From contig CAZTXB010000006.1 of assembly GCA_964617955.1 (NCBI GenBank), positions 122,126 through 186,125 of the forward strand: a DNA stretch of 64,000 nt, given 5' to 3'. Below are positions 25,926 through 34,908 of this stretch, piece after piece. The stretch's first letter is position 1, and each line of letters starts with the position of its first letter. A model generated the notes under the pieces. That model saw only the letters and a program-made list of their open reading frames with translations. It ran no database searches and had not been told where the DNA came from. A program made the position numbers and the translations under genes. The stretch comes from JABWCE01 sp964617955. Its GTDB lineage: Bacteria > Bacteroidota > Bacteroidia > NS11-12g > UBA9320.

Positions 25926-27241
25926 AAATAGCCGTCATAGGAACCGGTTATGTTGGACTGGTAACCGGAACCTGCTTCGCTGAAGTTGGGTTAGAGGTAA
26001 CCTGTATCGACATTGACCAACAAAAAATCAATAATTTAATGCAAGGCATTCTTCCCATATACGAGCCGGGCTTGGAAGAGATGGTGCTGCGAAATCAGAG
26101 GGACGGGCGACTCCAATTCAGCTCCGATTTGGCATTAAGCATCAAGGATTGTGATGTGGCTTTTATCGCAGTGGGAACTCCACCCGGAGAGGATGGAAGC
26201 GCCGATTTAAAGTATGTGATAGCCGTGGCCTCTGAAATAGGAAAAAATATGAATTCCTACGGAATCGTAGTCACGAAAAGCACCGTACCGGTGGGCACAG
26301 CAAAGAAAGTAAAAGAGGCCGTTCAAAAAGAACTCGATAAAAGAGGATTAAACATCGATTTTGACGTGGCTTCTAACCCCGAATTTTTAAAAGAAGGTGC
26401 AGCCATCGACGATTTTTTAAGACCCGACCGCATAGTCGTTGGAGTGGAATCGACAAAGGCCGAAGAGATTATTCGCAAACTGTATAAACCCTTCTTGCTC
26501 AACGGCCATCCTATTATTTTTATGGATATACCCTCTGCCGAAATGACCAAGTATGCGGCCAATGCCATGCTGGCTACCAAAATCAGCTTCATGAACGATA
26601 TCGCTAATCTTTGTGAAATCATGGGCGCCGATGCCAATCAGGTTCGCAAAGGCATAGGCAGCGACCCTCGCATCGGTCATAAGTTTATTTACCCAGGCAT
26701 TGGTTACGGCGGATCCTGTTTTCCCAAAGACGTAAAAGCACTCGCAAAAACGGCCCATGAGCACGGTTATAAAATGCAAATACTTGAAGCCGTCGAATCG
26801 GTTAACGACTTCCAAAAATCGGTATTGTATAACAAAATCAAGAAGCACTTCGGTTCACTTAGCGGAAAGCGTTTCGCTATGTGGGGACTGGCGTTCAAAC
26901 CCAAAACCGACGACATGAGGGAGGCGCCTAGTCTGGTGATTATTGAAAAACTTTTGGGCGATGGTGCCCACATTACCGCCTACGATCCGGTGGCCATGCA
27001 TGAGGCTCAAAAAACCCTGGGTAACAGCATCCATTATGCTGAATCGCAATACGATGCGCTTGACCAGGCCGATGCCCTCATTATTGTGACGGAATGGCCC
27101 GAATTCAGATCTCCTAAATTTGAAGAAATTGGGCGCAGACTAAAATCAAAAATAATTTTTGACGGAAGAAATATTTATGAACCTGAAGAAATGAAGGAAT
27201 TGGGCTTCGCTTACCAATGCATTGGTCGCATGAGTGTATAG
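25922..27241 (+). CDS. ugd: UDP-glucose 6-dehydrogenase family enzyme
   Basis: 439 residues from ATG 25922, which overlaps the aminotransferase stop. Oxidises UDP-glucose (or UDP-GlcNAc) twice to the uronic acid using NAD+. Evidence: Rossmann start MKIAVIGTGYVGLVTG, YEPGLEEMV, AVGTPPGEDGSADL, TKSTVPVGTA, NPEFLKEG, and the catalytic Cys in GIGYGGSCFPKDVKAL, then C-terminal WGLAFKPKTDDMREAPS. The GSCFPKD and EDGSADL forms favour the UDP-glucose class. Operon with a DegT aminotransferase suggests a uronic/amino sugar pathway. Confidence 0.92.
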   Translation: MKIAVIGTGYVGLVTGTCFAEVGLEVTCIDIDQQKINNLMQGILPIYEPGLEEMVLRNQRDGRLQFSSDLALSIKDCDVAFIAVGTPPGEDGSADLKYVIAVASEIGKNMNSYGIVVTKSTVPVGTAKKVKEAVQKELDKRGLNIDFDVASNPEFLKEGAAIDDFLRPDRIVVGVESTKAEEIIRKLYKPFLLNGHPIIFMDIPSAEMTKYAANAMLATKISFMNDIANLCEIMGADANQVRKGIGSDPRIGHKFIYPGIGYGGSCFPKDVKALAKTAHEHGYKMQILEAVESVNDFQKSVLYNKIKKHFGSLSGKRFAMWGLAFKPKTDDMREAPSLVIIEKLLGDGAHITAYDPVAMHEAQKTLGNSIHYAESQYDALDQADALIIVTEWPEFRSPKFEEIGRRLKSKIIFDGRNIYEPEEMKELGFAYQCIGRMSV

Positions 27242-27244
27242 GCC

Positions 27245-27685
27245 CTAGCTTAACAAGCGCTTTACTACTTCCGAAACCAACTTACCATCGGCTAAGCCTG
27301 CTGTGGCTTTCATGCTCAAGGGCATCACCTTCCCCAAATCTTTAATACCAAGCGCTCCTGTTTCAGCGATGATGGCCTTTACTTTATCTGTTATTTCCGT
27401 CTCACTCATTTGGGTGGGCAACAACTCCTCCACAATGGTCAGTTCCTCTTTCTCCTTAGAGGCTAAATCGATTCTCCCTTCCTTCTCAAAAATTTCAATG
27501 CTGTCGCGCAATTGCTTCGCCATTTTCTGAACGCCTTTTAAATAATCGGCGTCAGCCACCTCATTTCCCGACGATTTCAACAACAGAAATACGGATTTAA
27601 TGTTCCTGAAAGTCCTGAGACGGGCTTCGTTTTTACCCTTCATTGCTAAGGTTATTTCTTGGTTTACTTTCTCTGCTAAATTCAT
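27245..27685 (-). CDS. YqeY/GatB-C-terminal-domain protein
   Basis: 146 residues with the GatB/YqeY alpha-helical fold: NLAEKVNQEITLAMKGKNEARLRTFRNIKS, KRLRDSIE-like AKQLRDSIEIFEKEGR, LTIVEELLPTQMSETEI, GIKDLGKVMPLSMKATAGLADGKLVSEVVKRLL. The domain binds tRNA in GatB and is free-standing here; role in Asn/Gln tRNA metabolism is presumed. Ends 3 nt from ugd on the opposite strand. A perfect -7 box TAACTTTG (27690-27697) is only 4 nt before the ATG. Confidence 0.9.
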   Translation of the reverse strand: MNLAEKVNQEITLAMKGKNEARLRTFRNIKSVFLLLKSSGNEVADADYLKGVQKMAKQLRDSIEIFEKEGRIDLASKEKEELTIVEELLPTQMSETEITDKVKAIIAETGALGIKDLGKVMPLSMKATAGLADGKLVSEVVKRLLS

Positions 27686-27814
27686 GGCGCAAAGTTAAAG
27701 GTTTTAGCGAGAGCATAAAGTTTGCTGTTCCAAATCGAGTCACATGATGATAAAAGCCGGAAAATCATAGCCCTAATATTTATAGGTTTACACGAGAAGC
27801 TCAGGAAAAATTTT

Positions 27815-29344
27815 TTACTCGACGACGAGGTTACTTCGGTACACTTTAAACAACCAGTATTTTTCAAGGGTTTCGATCCCGGGTTTGAAGTAGGCCATGG
27901 CATAAAAATGATAGGGCCCGAAATTAAAATCCCTGTTCATCTTCCCCTTTTCGGCCATTTGTTGAAAATACTCAAATTGCGGAACAGGATGGGTAGCAAT
28001 AAATACCATGGTGTCGGCTTGTGGGCCGCTTTGCAAGGCGTCAATCAAATCGAGACTGTCGGTTGAGTTAAGCCTCTCTTTGTCCCATTTGGTATAGCTA
28101 CAAAGCTTCTTGTGCTGCATGGAATACACCTTTCGGTCCAATTCTGCCGAAATTGGGCTAAGGCAAAAATCAACCGTACCTATCATGTAACTCTCGGCAT
28201 ACCCCTTCATTTTTAAAAATTTAGCCACCTCCGCCCCTCTTGAAAAAACCCTTACCGCATCGGCCTTGTACACCAGAATGCCCCCAATGGCCTGAGCAGT
28301 CATCACCACCATCAAGGCCCACTCATTGATAAAAATTTGTCTTGTGTCCGGTCCTTCTTCTGCTTTGTGCAGCCAAAAGCAAAACAACCACCAAAGGAAA
28401 AAATGTCCGTAATAGCGGGCATAGTAAAATCCGGTATAGTATTGAAAAAAAAGTACCAAAAATACCCCTGCGAGCCAGAGTGTCAAGAGTTTGGTTTTTT
28501 TCAAGAAGGGGAAAGTCGTAATCAGGAAGGCCATTAAGGGTAGCAACCATCTGAAAATACCGCTGGCTCCATCCAAAATATTGGTATTCCAAAAGTGAAA
28601 GTATCGGAAATCGCTGATGGGAAAAAAAGCATTTAGAAATTGCTCCATGGATTCGTTAAAACGAAATAAATTAAAAGGCCAACTCACAAAGGCCACAGGA
28701 AACGTATTGTCTTCCCTTGGATGAATTTGCAGATAAGACAGAAACACCCCCGATGTAGCCAACACTAAAATAGGAGCAATTTTGAGAAAGCGGCTCTTCC
28801 ACAAGCGTGGCTCGAAACCCATCTCCACAATAAAGAGCCATGCAATGAAAACCACCGACAACATCATGCCGTATACAGAGGTATTGGCCTCTAAAAAAAT
28901 AAAAATTCCAAGTGTCCAGGTCAATCTTTGTTTTTTAGAGTATTCGAAGGCCATAAGGAAAAAAAACAAGACCCCAAAAGCGTAGCATCTGCTGATAAGA
29001 GCGTATTCGAAAAGCAAAAAATAACTGAGCAGCAATACCCCTGATTGCCACCATTTGAACGGACTCTTAAAGACCAGGAAAAAAGCAAATACTGCGGCAA
29101 TTAAACCATGAAATATTTTCATGGCCAAAGGATTATGGGTAAATAAGGTAATGGCCCACAGGCAGGTTTGCCAGAGCATGGCATGCCCTTGGCTCATAGT
29201 GCTTCCCATTCTGAAAAGCCCATCGGTATCACGGGCCTGTAAAAACTCCACATACTCATCGCGCCACATTTCATGGTTGTATAGCCCTAATGCGATAAGG
29301 AGTAAGTAAAGCGTATAAACAATTATTTTTAGGTCAATTTTCAA
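27815..29344 (-). CDS. GT39-like integral-membrane glycosyltransferase
   Basis: 509 residues with about 11-12 hydrophobic helices. The first periplasmic loop carries YNHEMWRDEYVEFLQARD, matching the acidic catalytic-type loop of the PMT/ArnT GT-C family, and the C-terminal ~130 residues are soluble, as in those enzymes. It probably uses a polyprenyl-phosphate sugar, which fits with the GT2 enzyme elsewhere in the window. TTG start at 29344; a -7 box TATTTTTG (29350-29357) lies 5 nt upstream. Confidence 0.75.
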   Translation of the reverse strand: MKIDLKIIVYTLYLLLIALGLYNHEMWRDEYVEFLQARDTDGLFRMGSTMSQGHAMLWQTCLWAITLFTHNPLAMKIFHGLIAAVFAFFLVFKSPFKWWQSGVLLLSYFLLFEYALISRCYAFGVLFFFLMAFEYSKKQRLTWTLGIFIFLEANTSVYGMMLSVVFIAWLFIVEMGFEPRLWKSRFLKIAPILVLATSGVFLSYLQIHPREDNTFPVAFVSWPFNLFRFNESMEQFLNAFFPISDFRYFHFWNTNILDGASGIFRWLLPLMAFLITTFPFLKKTKLLTLWLAGVFLVLFFQYYTGFYYARYYGHFFLWWLFCFWLHKAEEGPDTRQIFINEWALMVVMTAQAIGGILVYKADAVRVFSRGAEVAKFLKMKGYAESYMIGTVDFCLSPISAELDRKVYSMQHKKLCSYTKWDKERLNSTDSLDLIDALQSGPQADTMVFIATHPVPQFEYFQQMAEKGKMNRDFNFGPYHFYAMAYFKPGIETLEKYWLFKVYRSNLVVE

Positions 29345-29422
29345 TTTTTCAAAAATACGCGACTTTTCATAAGCGACCTCAATTGAAATGATATCTCACC
29401 ACAAAGGATATATTGATTGAAT

Positions 29423-29980
29423 TCAATTATCGGTCATCGTAAAATTTAAAATCAAATTTGAAGCTGATGTCGTTTTAAGTTGACCATAATTAACCACCCG
29501 CCAGTTGTAAGTTAAACAGTGGCCATTGTCGGACCCATCGCCGGTATAACAACTTGAGATCCCATTAATGAGCGTTTGACTTGAGTTCGACAATTGAATG
29601 GTTAAACTGGGTGCCCCAAATGTCCCCCCTTTTCCATTGCCAGAATAGGCTGAGGCGGTTAAATCCAAAACAGTGCCTGAAGGTATGGTGCCGGACGCAA
29701 TAGCCACACTTATTTTCCGATTGACACTCGCCGTATTGCAGGAGGTATAGTTTATCCATTTGGTATTATTTGTGGTGCTGTAATTGATGGTGGGCATTCC
29801 CGCTTCCGTAGGTTGTGACAGAGCCAAACCAATGCTTCCGGATCCTGGTTCAATATCCATTAGCGTAACGTTTGGAATTGATAAGTAGCTTGCAATTCCT
29901 TGCAACTCTATTTGGGCAATTCCAAAAACACCTTGTACCATAAATAGACTAAAAATAATAATCTTGTTAATTTCTTTCAT
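29423..29980 (-). CDS. Fibre subunit-like secreted protein (paralogue 1)
   Basis: 185 residues from ATG 29980, giving a signal peptide (MKEINKIIIFSLFMVQGVFGIAQ). The mature domain shares the family layout with three proteins downstream in coordinate: IPNVTLMDIEPGSGSIGLAL, PTEAG, NNTKWINYTS, a Gly-rich middle, then SQTLINGISSCYTGDGSDNGHCLTYNW and a C-terminal strand ending TMTDN. A single beta-sandwich with alternating hydrophobics at both ends is expected, like pilin subunits. It lies 65 nt after the usher-like gene, as last gene of the chaperone-usher-like operon. It has extra cysteines compared with its paralogues. Function inferred from the cluster. Confidence 0.6.
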   Translation of the reverse strand: MKEINKIIIFSLFMVQGVFGIAQIELQGIASYLSIPNVTLMDIEPGSGSIGLALSQPTEAGMPTINYSTTNNTKWINYTSCNTASVNRKISVAIASGTIPSGTVLDLTASAYSGNGKGGTFGAPSLTIQLSNSSQTLINGISSCYTGDGSDNGHCLTYNWRVVNYGQLKTTSASNLILNFTMTDN

Positions 29981-30045
29981 TCTTTTTGCTTTTTTAATTC
30001 CTATATCAAGGCCTAATGACCCCATCTTGGAAACAATAAAATATC

Positions 30046-32742
30046 TTACTTTTTAAGAGCTCCCGGGGCTTGCATAAAACGTATTTTTTTGTCTTTTTTC
30101 CTTATGTTTATGATAATTTCTGAATGATCATTTGATTTGAGGTCAAAATTAAACAACTCTTTTTCTACAATGTACTTATTATCCAATAAATTATCGTACA
30201 CATTGAGCTGCCAATGGCCTGGTTTTAAATTGTGAAAAACAAAACTTCCATCTACACCGCTTACAATCGTTTGCGATTCGTTTTCGTTTTTAATGATTAA
30301 AACTACCGATGGAATGGTGGTTACTGTTGTGTCGTCATAATAGGCATTTTTTTTGAAAACCACTTTAACGGTACCACTCACTTTGGCGGCATTGATAATA
30401 TTCAAACTCACTGTCACCGTCTTGCCCTCCTCAACCACAACATTATAAGGGGTCGGTTGCTCAATAATTTCATTGAGAAATAAGCTCTTCTGGTCCACAA
30501 ATAAAAAATAATTTCCGGCCGGAACATTCCCAAAGGTAAAACTTCCATCCTTTTTCGTAATGGCTGTTCTACCGTTTAGCTGTACCAAAATATTCTGTAC
30601 TGATTTGCCGGTATTGCTGCTTATGTTACCCGAAATCTTGCCATAACTGGCTATTTTTTTCAAAGGCACATGGATTTTATAATTACAACTCGCCATCAAA
30701 TAGAGCTCTTTGGCTGTGCTTTGCCGGGCTAAAAATACATAACGTGTAGCCATTGAAAAATCAAGACGACTTTCGGCCTTGTAATTGATTCTCAAATCGA
30801 TGGCATCGCGGTTTCGGTAATAATCTTCCGGAAAATAGTTGCTTTGGTAACGGAAACTTGTGACAAGAAATTTATTGATGTTCCACGATAGGTTTGCACC
30901 GTAAAATACCGAGTTTTCATTTTTAAAAGAATAGCGATTGGAGTTGAGGAAATTCTGGAAAACATTAAAATTAAACTTGGTTGCTCTAAAAAACTGAACC
31001 TCCGAATACACGCTCCATATCCTGCTTCTGCTGCTATCTTCTCCTAGCAATAAATTGTTGTTGATACCATAATCAACCATTAAGGTATACGCAAAATTGT
31101 GCAGTTTCTGATTGAGGTTAACCTGAATTTGATTCGATTTATAGTTGAAACTTTTTAGCTCTGACCGGTCTTCCACCTCCGTGACCCTGTATAGCAGCCT
31201 CGCATTTAAGTCTTTTGTTAGGCGGTGAGAGGCACCTAAAAAGTAGCTGGTATTGTTCGGTGCATTTGTAATGATACTGTCTAAGACTGGATTTTGAAAA
31301 TTTTTGTTGTAATTAATATTTATATCGGTTTTTTTATTCAATTGATAACTTGAATTAAATATGTAATAAGAGGTATTGCTATAGTAACCCGCATAGTTTT
31401 TGCCTGCCACAATATTCGAAAAGTTCAAATTGAACTTTTTCCGCTTTATGAAAACCACCGATCGAAATCCAAAATCATTTTTTTGCAAAAAATGGCTCTG
31501 CGATAACTCTGCTTCAACTGAAATTTTTTCTTCAAGCGTATAATTGGCGAGCAAGCTGTTCACAGTGGCCAATGCATTGGTTGTCTCGTCCTTTTTTCCT
31601 AAATGATTCAGACTTAGCTTTAAGGAGTTTTCAAGTACAAAGCTTCCATATGCTGCATATTCACTAGTTATGCTTGTATTAAAACGCGGTTTGGCATAAA
31701 ATGCACCAAAGGCATATTTCTCCTCAATTTTTGAAATTTCAACTCCTCTTCCAAATCTACTGATTTCACTTAATGGGGTTAGATAAAACACTTTATCTCC
31801 TGCATGAACTTTGTAATTTTTTGTACTATACCTGGCAAAATACTCATCATAATTACCCAGAACCGAGCTGCTAAACCGGTTTGGACCTCTTATCGCTAGT
31901 TCGACTTGATGCTTTTTGGCCTGATCGAGCGTTCCTCTGAACTGGGCTTCAATTTGATAACCGGAGGCCGATGCATTGTCTCTGTTGCTCGCCAAATAGT
32001 TCAGTCTGATATAACCCGGAAGATAAAAGTATTGGCTTTTTTTTGGCTCTACTACAGGAAACACATAAGAGGAGTGAAACATATCCTTGGTCATGGATGA
32101 ATCTTCGAATGGGTGTATTTTTATTCCGTAGGTCAAAAAGTCGGCTTTGGGCTGAAGGGCGCTGGTTTTGATAATTATGTCATAGTTATAAATCTCGCCG
32201 GAACCAAGCATTAACTCCCTCGGGCCCTTGTCGTAGAATCCATATTTTATTAAATTAAATTTTTGCACGGTATTGCCGTTGTTCTGAATGATGACACGAG
32301 CGGTTAGGGCTTCCCCAGCCCTTACGTATTCCGGGGCGTTAATCATGGAAATTGAAAAACTTGTTTTCCTCTGCACCGATACTACAATCTCTTTCTCTGA
32401 AACCGTTGAATCGCCTATGGAAAGGGTATACATAAATTTAATATCGCATGGAATCGAGTTTTTGCTGACCAGTAGGGGTAGAATGATGGATTTTTCGGTT
32501 TTCGGTTCCAGAACGATGGTCTGATTACAACTGATGCAGGAAATAATAGTTTGCTTTATAAAACCTGAGGTTAGGGTTACCTTAGAGCTGTCATCATTTC
32601 GAACTTTTACAATGACACTCGAAATTTGGCCGGATTGCACTTTGAAAGGTTGCTCCGAAACCACCGTGATGGGGTAGTTTTGGCCAATCACCCATTTTGA
32701 AAATAAAAAAGAAATTAAAAAGAATAGGCTTTTGCTACTCAT
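30046..32742 (-). CDS. Usher-like outer-membrane barrel with terminal Ig-like domains
   Basis: 898 residues. Order: signal peptide (to WVIGQ); two Ig-like/NEW3-like domains (~20-125 and ~130-230; MINAPEYVRAGEALTARVIIQNNGNTVQ); a strand-rich outer-membrane barrel (~245-690) with turns such as AIRGPNRFSSSVLGNYDEY and LTPLSEISRFGRGVEIS; then two or three carboxypeptidase-regulatory Ig domains (~700-880: GKISGNISSNTGKSVQNILV, KKDGSFTFGNVPAGNYFL, GVDGSFVFHNLKPGHWQLNV). The plan (periplasmic lobes, barrel, C-terminal Ig domains) parallels fimbrial ushers. Its ATG overlaps the chaperone-like gene by 8 nt. No classical usher plug is recognised, so the function is an inference from layout. Confidence 0.6.
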   Translation of the reverse strand: MSSKSLFFLISFLFSKWVIGQNYPITVVSEQPFKVQSGQISSVIVKVRNDDSSKVTLTSGFIKQTIISCISCNQTIVLEPKTEKSIILPLLVSKNSIPCDIKFMYTLSIGDSTVSEKEIVVSVQRKTSFSISMINAPEYVRAGEALTARVIIQNNGNTVQKFNLIKYGFYDKGPRELMLGSGEIYNYDIIIKTSALQPKADFLTYGIKIHPFEDSSMTKDMFHSSYVFPVVEPKKSQYFYLPGYIRLNYLASNRDNASASGYQIEAQFRGTLDQAKKHQVELAIRGPNRFSSSVLGNYDEYFARYSTKNYKVHAGDKVFYLTPLSEISRFGRGVEISKIEEKYAFGAFYAKPRFNTSITSEYAAYGSFVLENSLKLSLNHLGKKDETTNALATVNSLLANYTLEEKISVEAELSQSHFLQKNDFGFRSVVFIKRKKFNLNFSNIVAGKNYAGYYSNTSYYIFNSSYQLNKKTDININYNKNFQNPVLDSIITNAPNNTSYFLGASHRLTKDLNARLLYRVTEVEDRSELKSFNYKSNQIQVNLNQKLHNFAYTLMVDYGINNNLLLGEDSSRSRIWSVYSEVQFFRATKFNFNVFQNFLNSNRYSFKNENSVFYGANLSWNINKFLVTSFRYQSNYFPEDYYRNRDAIDLRINYKAESRLDFSMATRYVFLARQSTAKELYLMASCNYKIHVPLKKIASYGKISGNISSNTGKSVQNILVQLNGRTAITKKDGSFTFGNVPAGNYFLFVDQKSLFLNEIIEQPTPYNVVVEEGKTVTVSLNIINAAKVSGTVKVVFKKNAYYDDTTVTTIPSVVLIIKNENESQTIVSGVDGSFVFHNLKPGHWQLNVYDNLLDNKYIVEKELFNFDLKSNDHSEIIINIRKKDKKIRFMQAPGALKK

Positions 32743-33529
32743 CCTTTACTTCGAGCTGCATCTGTATTCCGAAGGCTTCATCGTCTTCGCAATCGGCAAG
32801 CAATAAAGCATTGTAGGTGCCTATCGGCATAGAGGTTATATCGATTTCTAGCATCGCAGAGGTGTTGGGATATAATTTTTTGCGGTAGGTATTGGCCAAT
32901 TTGGTCGTCTTACCCTCAGCATCATACAATTCGCATACAAACAAGGTTTCGAGCATGAAGTCGCCAATATTTCCAATATCGGCCATTAACAACCTTTTGG
33001 AATCTTTGTTTTGAATCTTTGTAGCGTTAAAAACCAATTCCCGCTTGCCTTCCGACCCAATATCGGTAATGACTTGAATACCATATCGCGTCACCGTTTT
33101 AATGTTAAACTGGCCTTTTTGTTTTGTGGTATCCGGAGGCGTAAGCCCTTCAACCATGATCACGCTCCAATACGTGCCAAACAAACTGTCATTATTTGGT
33201 ACTGTAATCTGAAAATTGATCACCCTTTTTTCCTTTCCCACCAGGGTGAACATATTCTCACCCAATTCTATCCAAGAGGCATTGGAGCGCTTTAGCGAGC
33301 CGGGTAAACCGTAATCTGAACTGCCATCGCTCTTAAAGGTATAGTCAGTTTGATAAAGCTTTACGGCCTGAGCCGTGAGATCAGTATTGCTTACTTCTAT
33401 AACACCCTTATACACCACTCCGCCCTGTACCTTAAACTTGTGACTGAGGCCATTGAGAATAATGATGGCACTGAAGGATGTGGTGGCAAATAAAACCTTG
33501 AATACTAATAATAAAAATAACCTATGCAT
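32735..33529 (-). CDS. PapD-like periplasmic chaperone candidate
   Basis: 264 residues with a signal peptide (MHRLFLLLVFKVLFATTSFS) and two Ig-like halves. The first half follows the pattern of pilus chaperones: YKGVIEVSNTDLTAQAVKLYQTDY, NASWIELGENMFTLVGKEKRVINFQITVPNN, FGTYWSVIMVEG. The second half (GRELVF.., RRLLMADIGNIGDFMLET, MLEIDITSMPIGTYNALLLADC) is a second Ig domain. DUF916-like Ig proteins are an alternative reading. A promoter box precedes it, and it overlaps the usher-like gene by 8 nt, the expected neighbour of a subunit chaperone. Confidence 0.6.
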   Translation of the reverse strand: MHRLFLLLVFKVLFATTSFSAIIILNGLSHKFKVQGGVVYKGVIEVSNTDLTAQAVKLYQTDYTFKSDGSSDYGLPGSLKRSNASWIELGENMFTLVGKEKRVINFQITVPNNDSLFGTYWSVIMVEGLTPPDTTKQKGQFNIKTVTRYGIQVITDIGSEGKRELVFNATKIQNKDSKRLLMADIGNIGDFMLETLFVCELYDAEGKTTKLANTYRKKLYPNTSAMLEIDITSMPIGTYNALLLADCEDDEAFGIQMQLEVKDE

Positions 33530-33551
33530 TTTGTTCGCTTTTTAATTCGGC

Positions 33552-33559
33552 CAAAATTA
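33552..33559 (-). promoter_or_regulatory. Bacteroidota -7 promoter box
   Basis: On the minus strand TAATTTTG, an exact TAnnTTTG match, 22 nt before the ATG at 33529. No clear -33 TTG. Would drive the chaperone, usher-like and last subunit genes. Confidence 0.45.
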
Positions 33560-33653
33560 TCAGTATTTAGCCATAGAGACCTTATTCTGATTTAAACATA
33601 AATTGACGAATGAATTATTAAATGGACATTGTCACGCATGATGACAAAACACC

Positions 33654-34202
33654 TTAATTATTTGAAATCGTATAAATGATAGTGATTGAGTTAGGAGATG
33701 AATTGTATTCAATGAGGCTGTAGTTTTTTGCCTCCAGAACATAGGTAAGGTTATGGCCTTTTCCGGTTCCATCTCCTGTATAGCAGGTGCCAATGCTATT
33801 GATCAGATTTTGTTCGCTTGTTGATAAGGTAAGGGTGGACGAGGGAGATCCGGTTTCGCCTTCCCCTTCATTAACATCGGCTGAAGCTGTTATTTTTAAA
33901 TCCAATCCGGGCAGACTTGCCTCCATTCTCACCTTCACAGAGTTGGTAGATGAGGGATGGGTAGTAGATGAATAATTGAGCCATAAAGTGTTATTGGTGC
34001 CTGAATTGCCTAAACCCTGACCGGCTTCTGTAGGGCTTTGCAAACTAAGGGAAATGGAGTTGGCCCCTTCCACATCTACCATCGCCACATTAGGAATGGT
34101 AAAAGCCAGCGAATGACTTGCTGTAGCCCCATCTTGCCCGAAAACAGTACATGATATGGCTAAAAAAGCTATAAAGACCAGTTTTTGAATAACTCTTGTC
34201 AT
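33654..34202 (-). CDS. Fibre subunit-like secreted protein (paralogue 2)
   Basis: 182 residues: signal peptide (MTRVIQKLVFIAFLAISCTVFG), then ASHSLAFTIPNVAMVDVEGANSISLSLQSPTEAGQGL, NNTLWLNYSS, a Gly/Glu loop (NEGEGETGSPSS), SEQNLINSIGTCYTGDGTGKGHNLTY and a final strand YNSSPNSITIIYTISNN. It is about half identical to the duplicated subunits at 34357 and 36192. A full promoter precedes it. One conserved disulfide is not possible, since only one Cys remains in the mature protein. Likely a structural subunit handled by the adjacent chaperone-like protein. Confidence 0.65.
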   Translation of the reverse strand: MTRVIQKLVFIAFLAISCTVFGQDGATASHSLAFTIPNVAMVDVEGANSISLSLQSPTEAGQGLGNSGTNNTLWLNYSSTTHPSSTNSVKVRMEASLPGLDLKITASADVNEGEGETGSPSSTLTLSTSEQNLINSIGTCYTGDGTGKGHNLTYVLEAKNYSLIEYNSSPNSITIIYTISNN

Positions 34203-34227
34203 GGAAGAAGTAGCATATTATTCTACA

Positions 34228-34256
34228 CAAATATAGCATTAATCCTGTTTCCCAAA
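34228..34256 (-). promoter_or_regulatory. Bacteroidota promoter for paralogue 2
   Basis: Minus strand: -33-like TTTG (34253-34256), 17-nt spacer, exact -7 box TATATTTG (34228-34235), then 25 nt to the ATG at 34202. One of the best promoters in the window. Confidence 0.6.
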
Positions 34257-34300
34257 AATTAATTACCCCAAAGGGCAGTGTTCATAAATATTGGCGAACG

Positions 34301-34333
34301 AAAAAGGCCAATGCGACTCACGTCGCATTGGCC
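34301..34333 (-). terminator. Intrinsic terminator after the duplicated subunit, copy A
   Basis: A perfect 12-bp stem (34306-34317 with 34322-34333; GGCCAATGCGAC) with a 4-nt loop, followed on the minus strand by five U. It lies 23 nt after the stop at 34357 and shows that copy A is a single-gene transcript. Confidence 0.88.
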
Positions 34334-34356
34334 TTTAAATAGTTAGGGTTTCTGGA

Positions 34357-34908
34357 TTAGTTATTAGTGATAGTGTAAGTCACAGTCACTGAAGTAGGGG
34401 AAGCAGTGTACTTAATCAAGTTGTAAGCGCTAGTGGCTAAACTGTAAGTAAGGTTGTGACCTTTGCTTGTTCCGTCTCCGGTGTAACAAGTACCAATTGA
34501 ATTGATAATGTTCTGATCAGAAGTTGAAAGCGTAACAATGGAAGTAGGAGTTCCTACAGCACCGTCACCTTCTCCGGCATCAGCACCAGCCAATACTTTC
34601 AAAGCAACACCTGGTAAAGTTGTGCTAGCTCTTACAGATACTGTGTTAGTAGCTGCACTGGCTGTAGTAGAAGAATAGTTCAACCACAGGTCAGAGTTTG
34701 TAGCAGACATGTCCATTCCTTCACCAGCTTCGGTTGGAGCAACCAAAGTAAGGCTGATTGATGACCCACCTTCTATGTCAACAAGAGCCACTTTTGGCAC
34801 TGTGTAAGAAATAGCGTGGTTTGCAGTTAGTCCGTCTTGAGCAAAAGCTGAATTGGACACGAAAAGAGCCGTGAAGGCAAGGGCGATTAAAGCGATTTTT
34901 TTGTTCAT
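34357..34908 (-). CDS. Fibre major-subunit candidate, copy A
   Basis: 183 residues, identical in protein to copy B (36192-36743). Signal peptide (MNKKIALIALAFTALFVSNSAFA), then NHAISYTVPKVALVDIEGG, LTLVAPTEAGEGMDM, NSDLWLNYSST, an Ala/Thr-rich section, GEGDGAVGTPTS, TSDQNIINSIGTCYTGDGTSKGHNLTYSL and a C-terminal strand PTSVTVTYTITNN. The mature part is acidic, with almost no Lys/Arg, as in secreted structural pilins. Own leader and terminator suggest strong, separate expression, the usual case for a major subunit. Function is inferred from the chaperone/usher-like neighbours. Confidence 0.65.
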   Translation of the reverse strand: MNKKIALIALAFTALFVSNSAFAQDGLTANHAISYTVPKVALVDIEGGSSISLTLVAPTEAGEGMDMSATNSDLWLNYSSTTASAATNTVSVRASTTLPGVALKVLAGADAGEGDGAVGTPTSIVTLSTSDQNIINSIGTCYTGDGTSKGHNLTYSLATSAYNLIKYTASPTSVTVTYTITNN

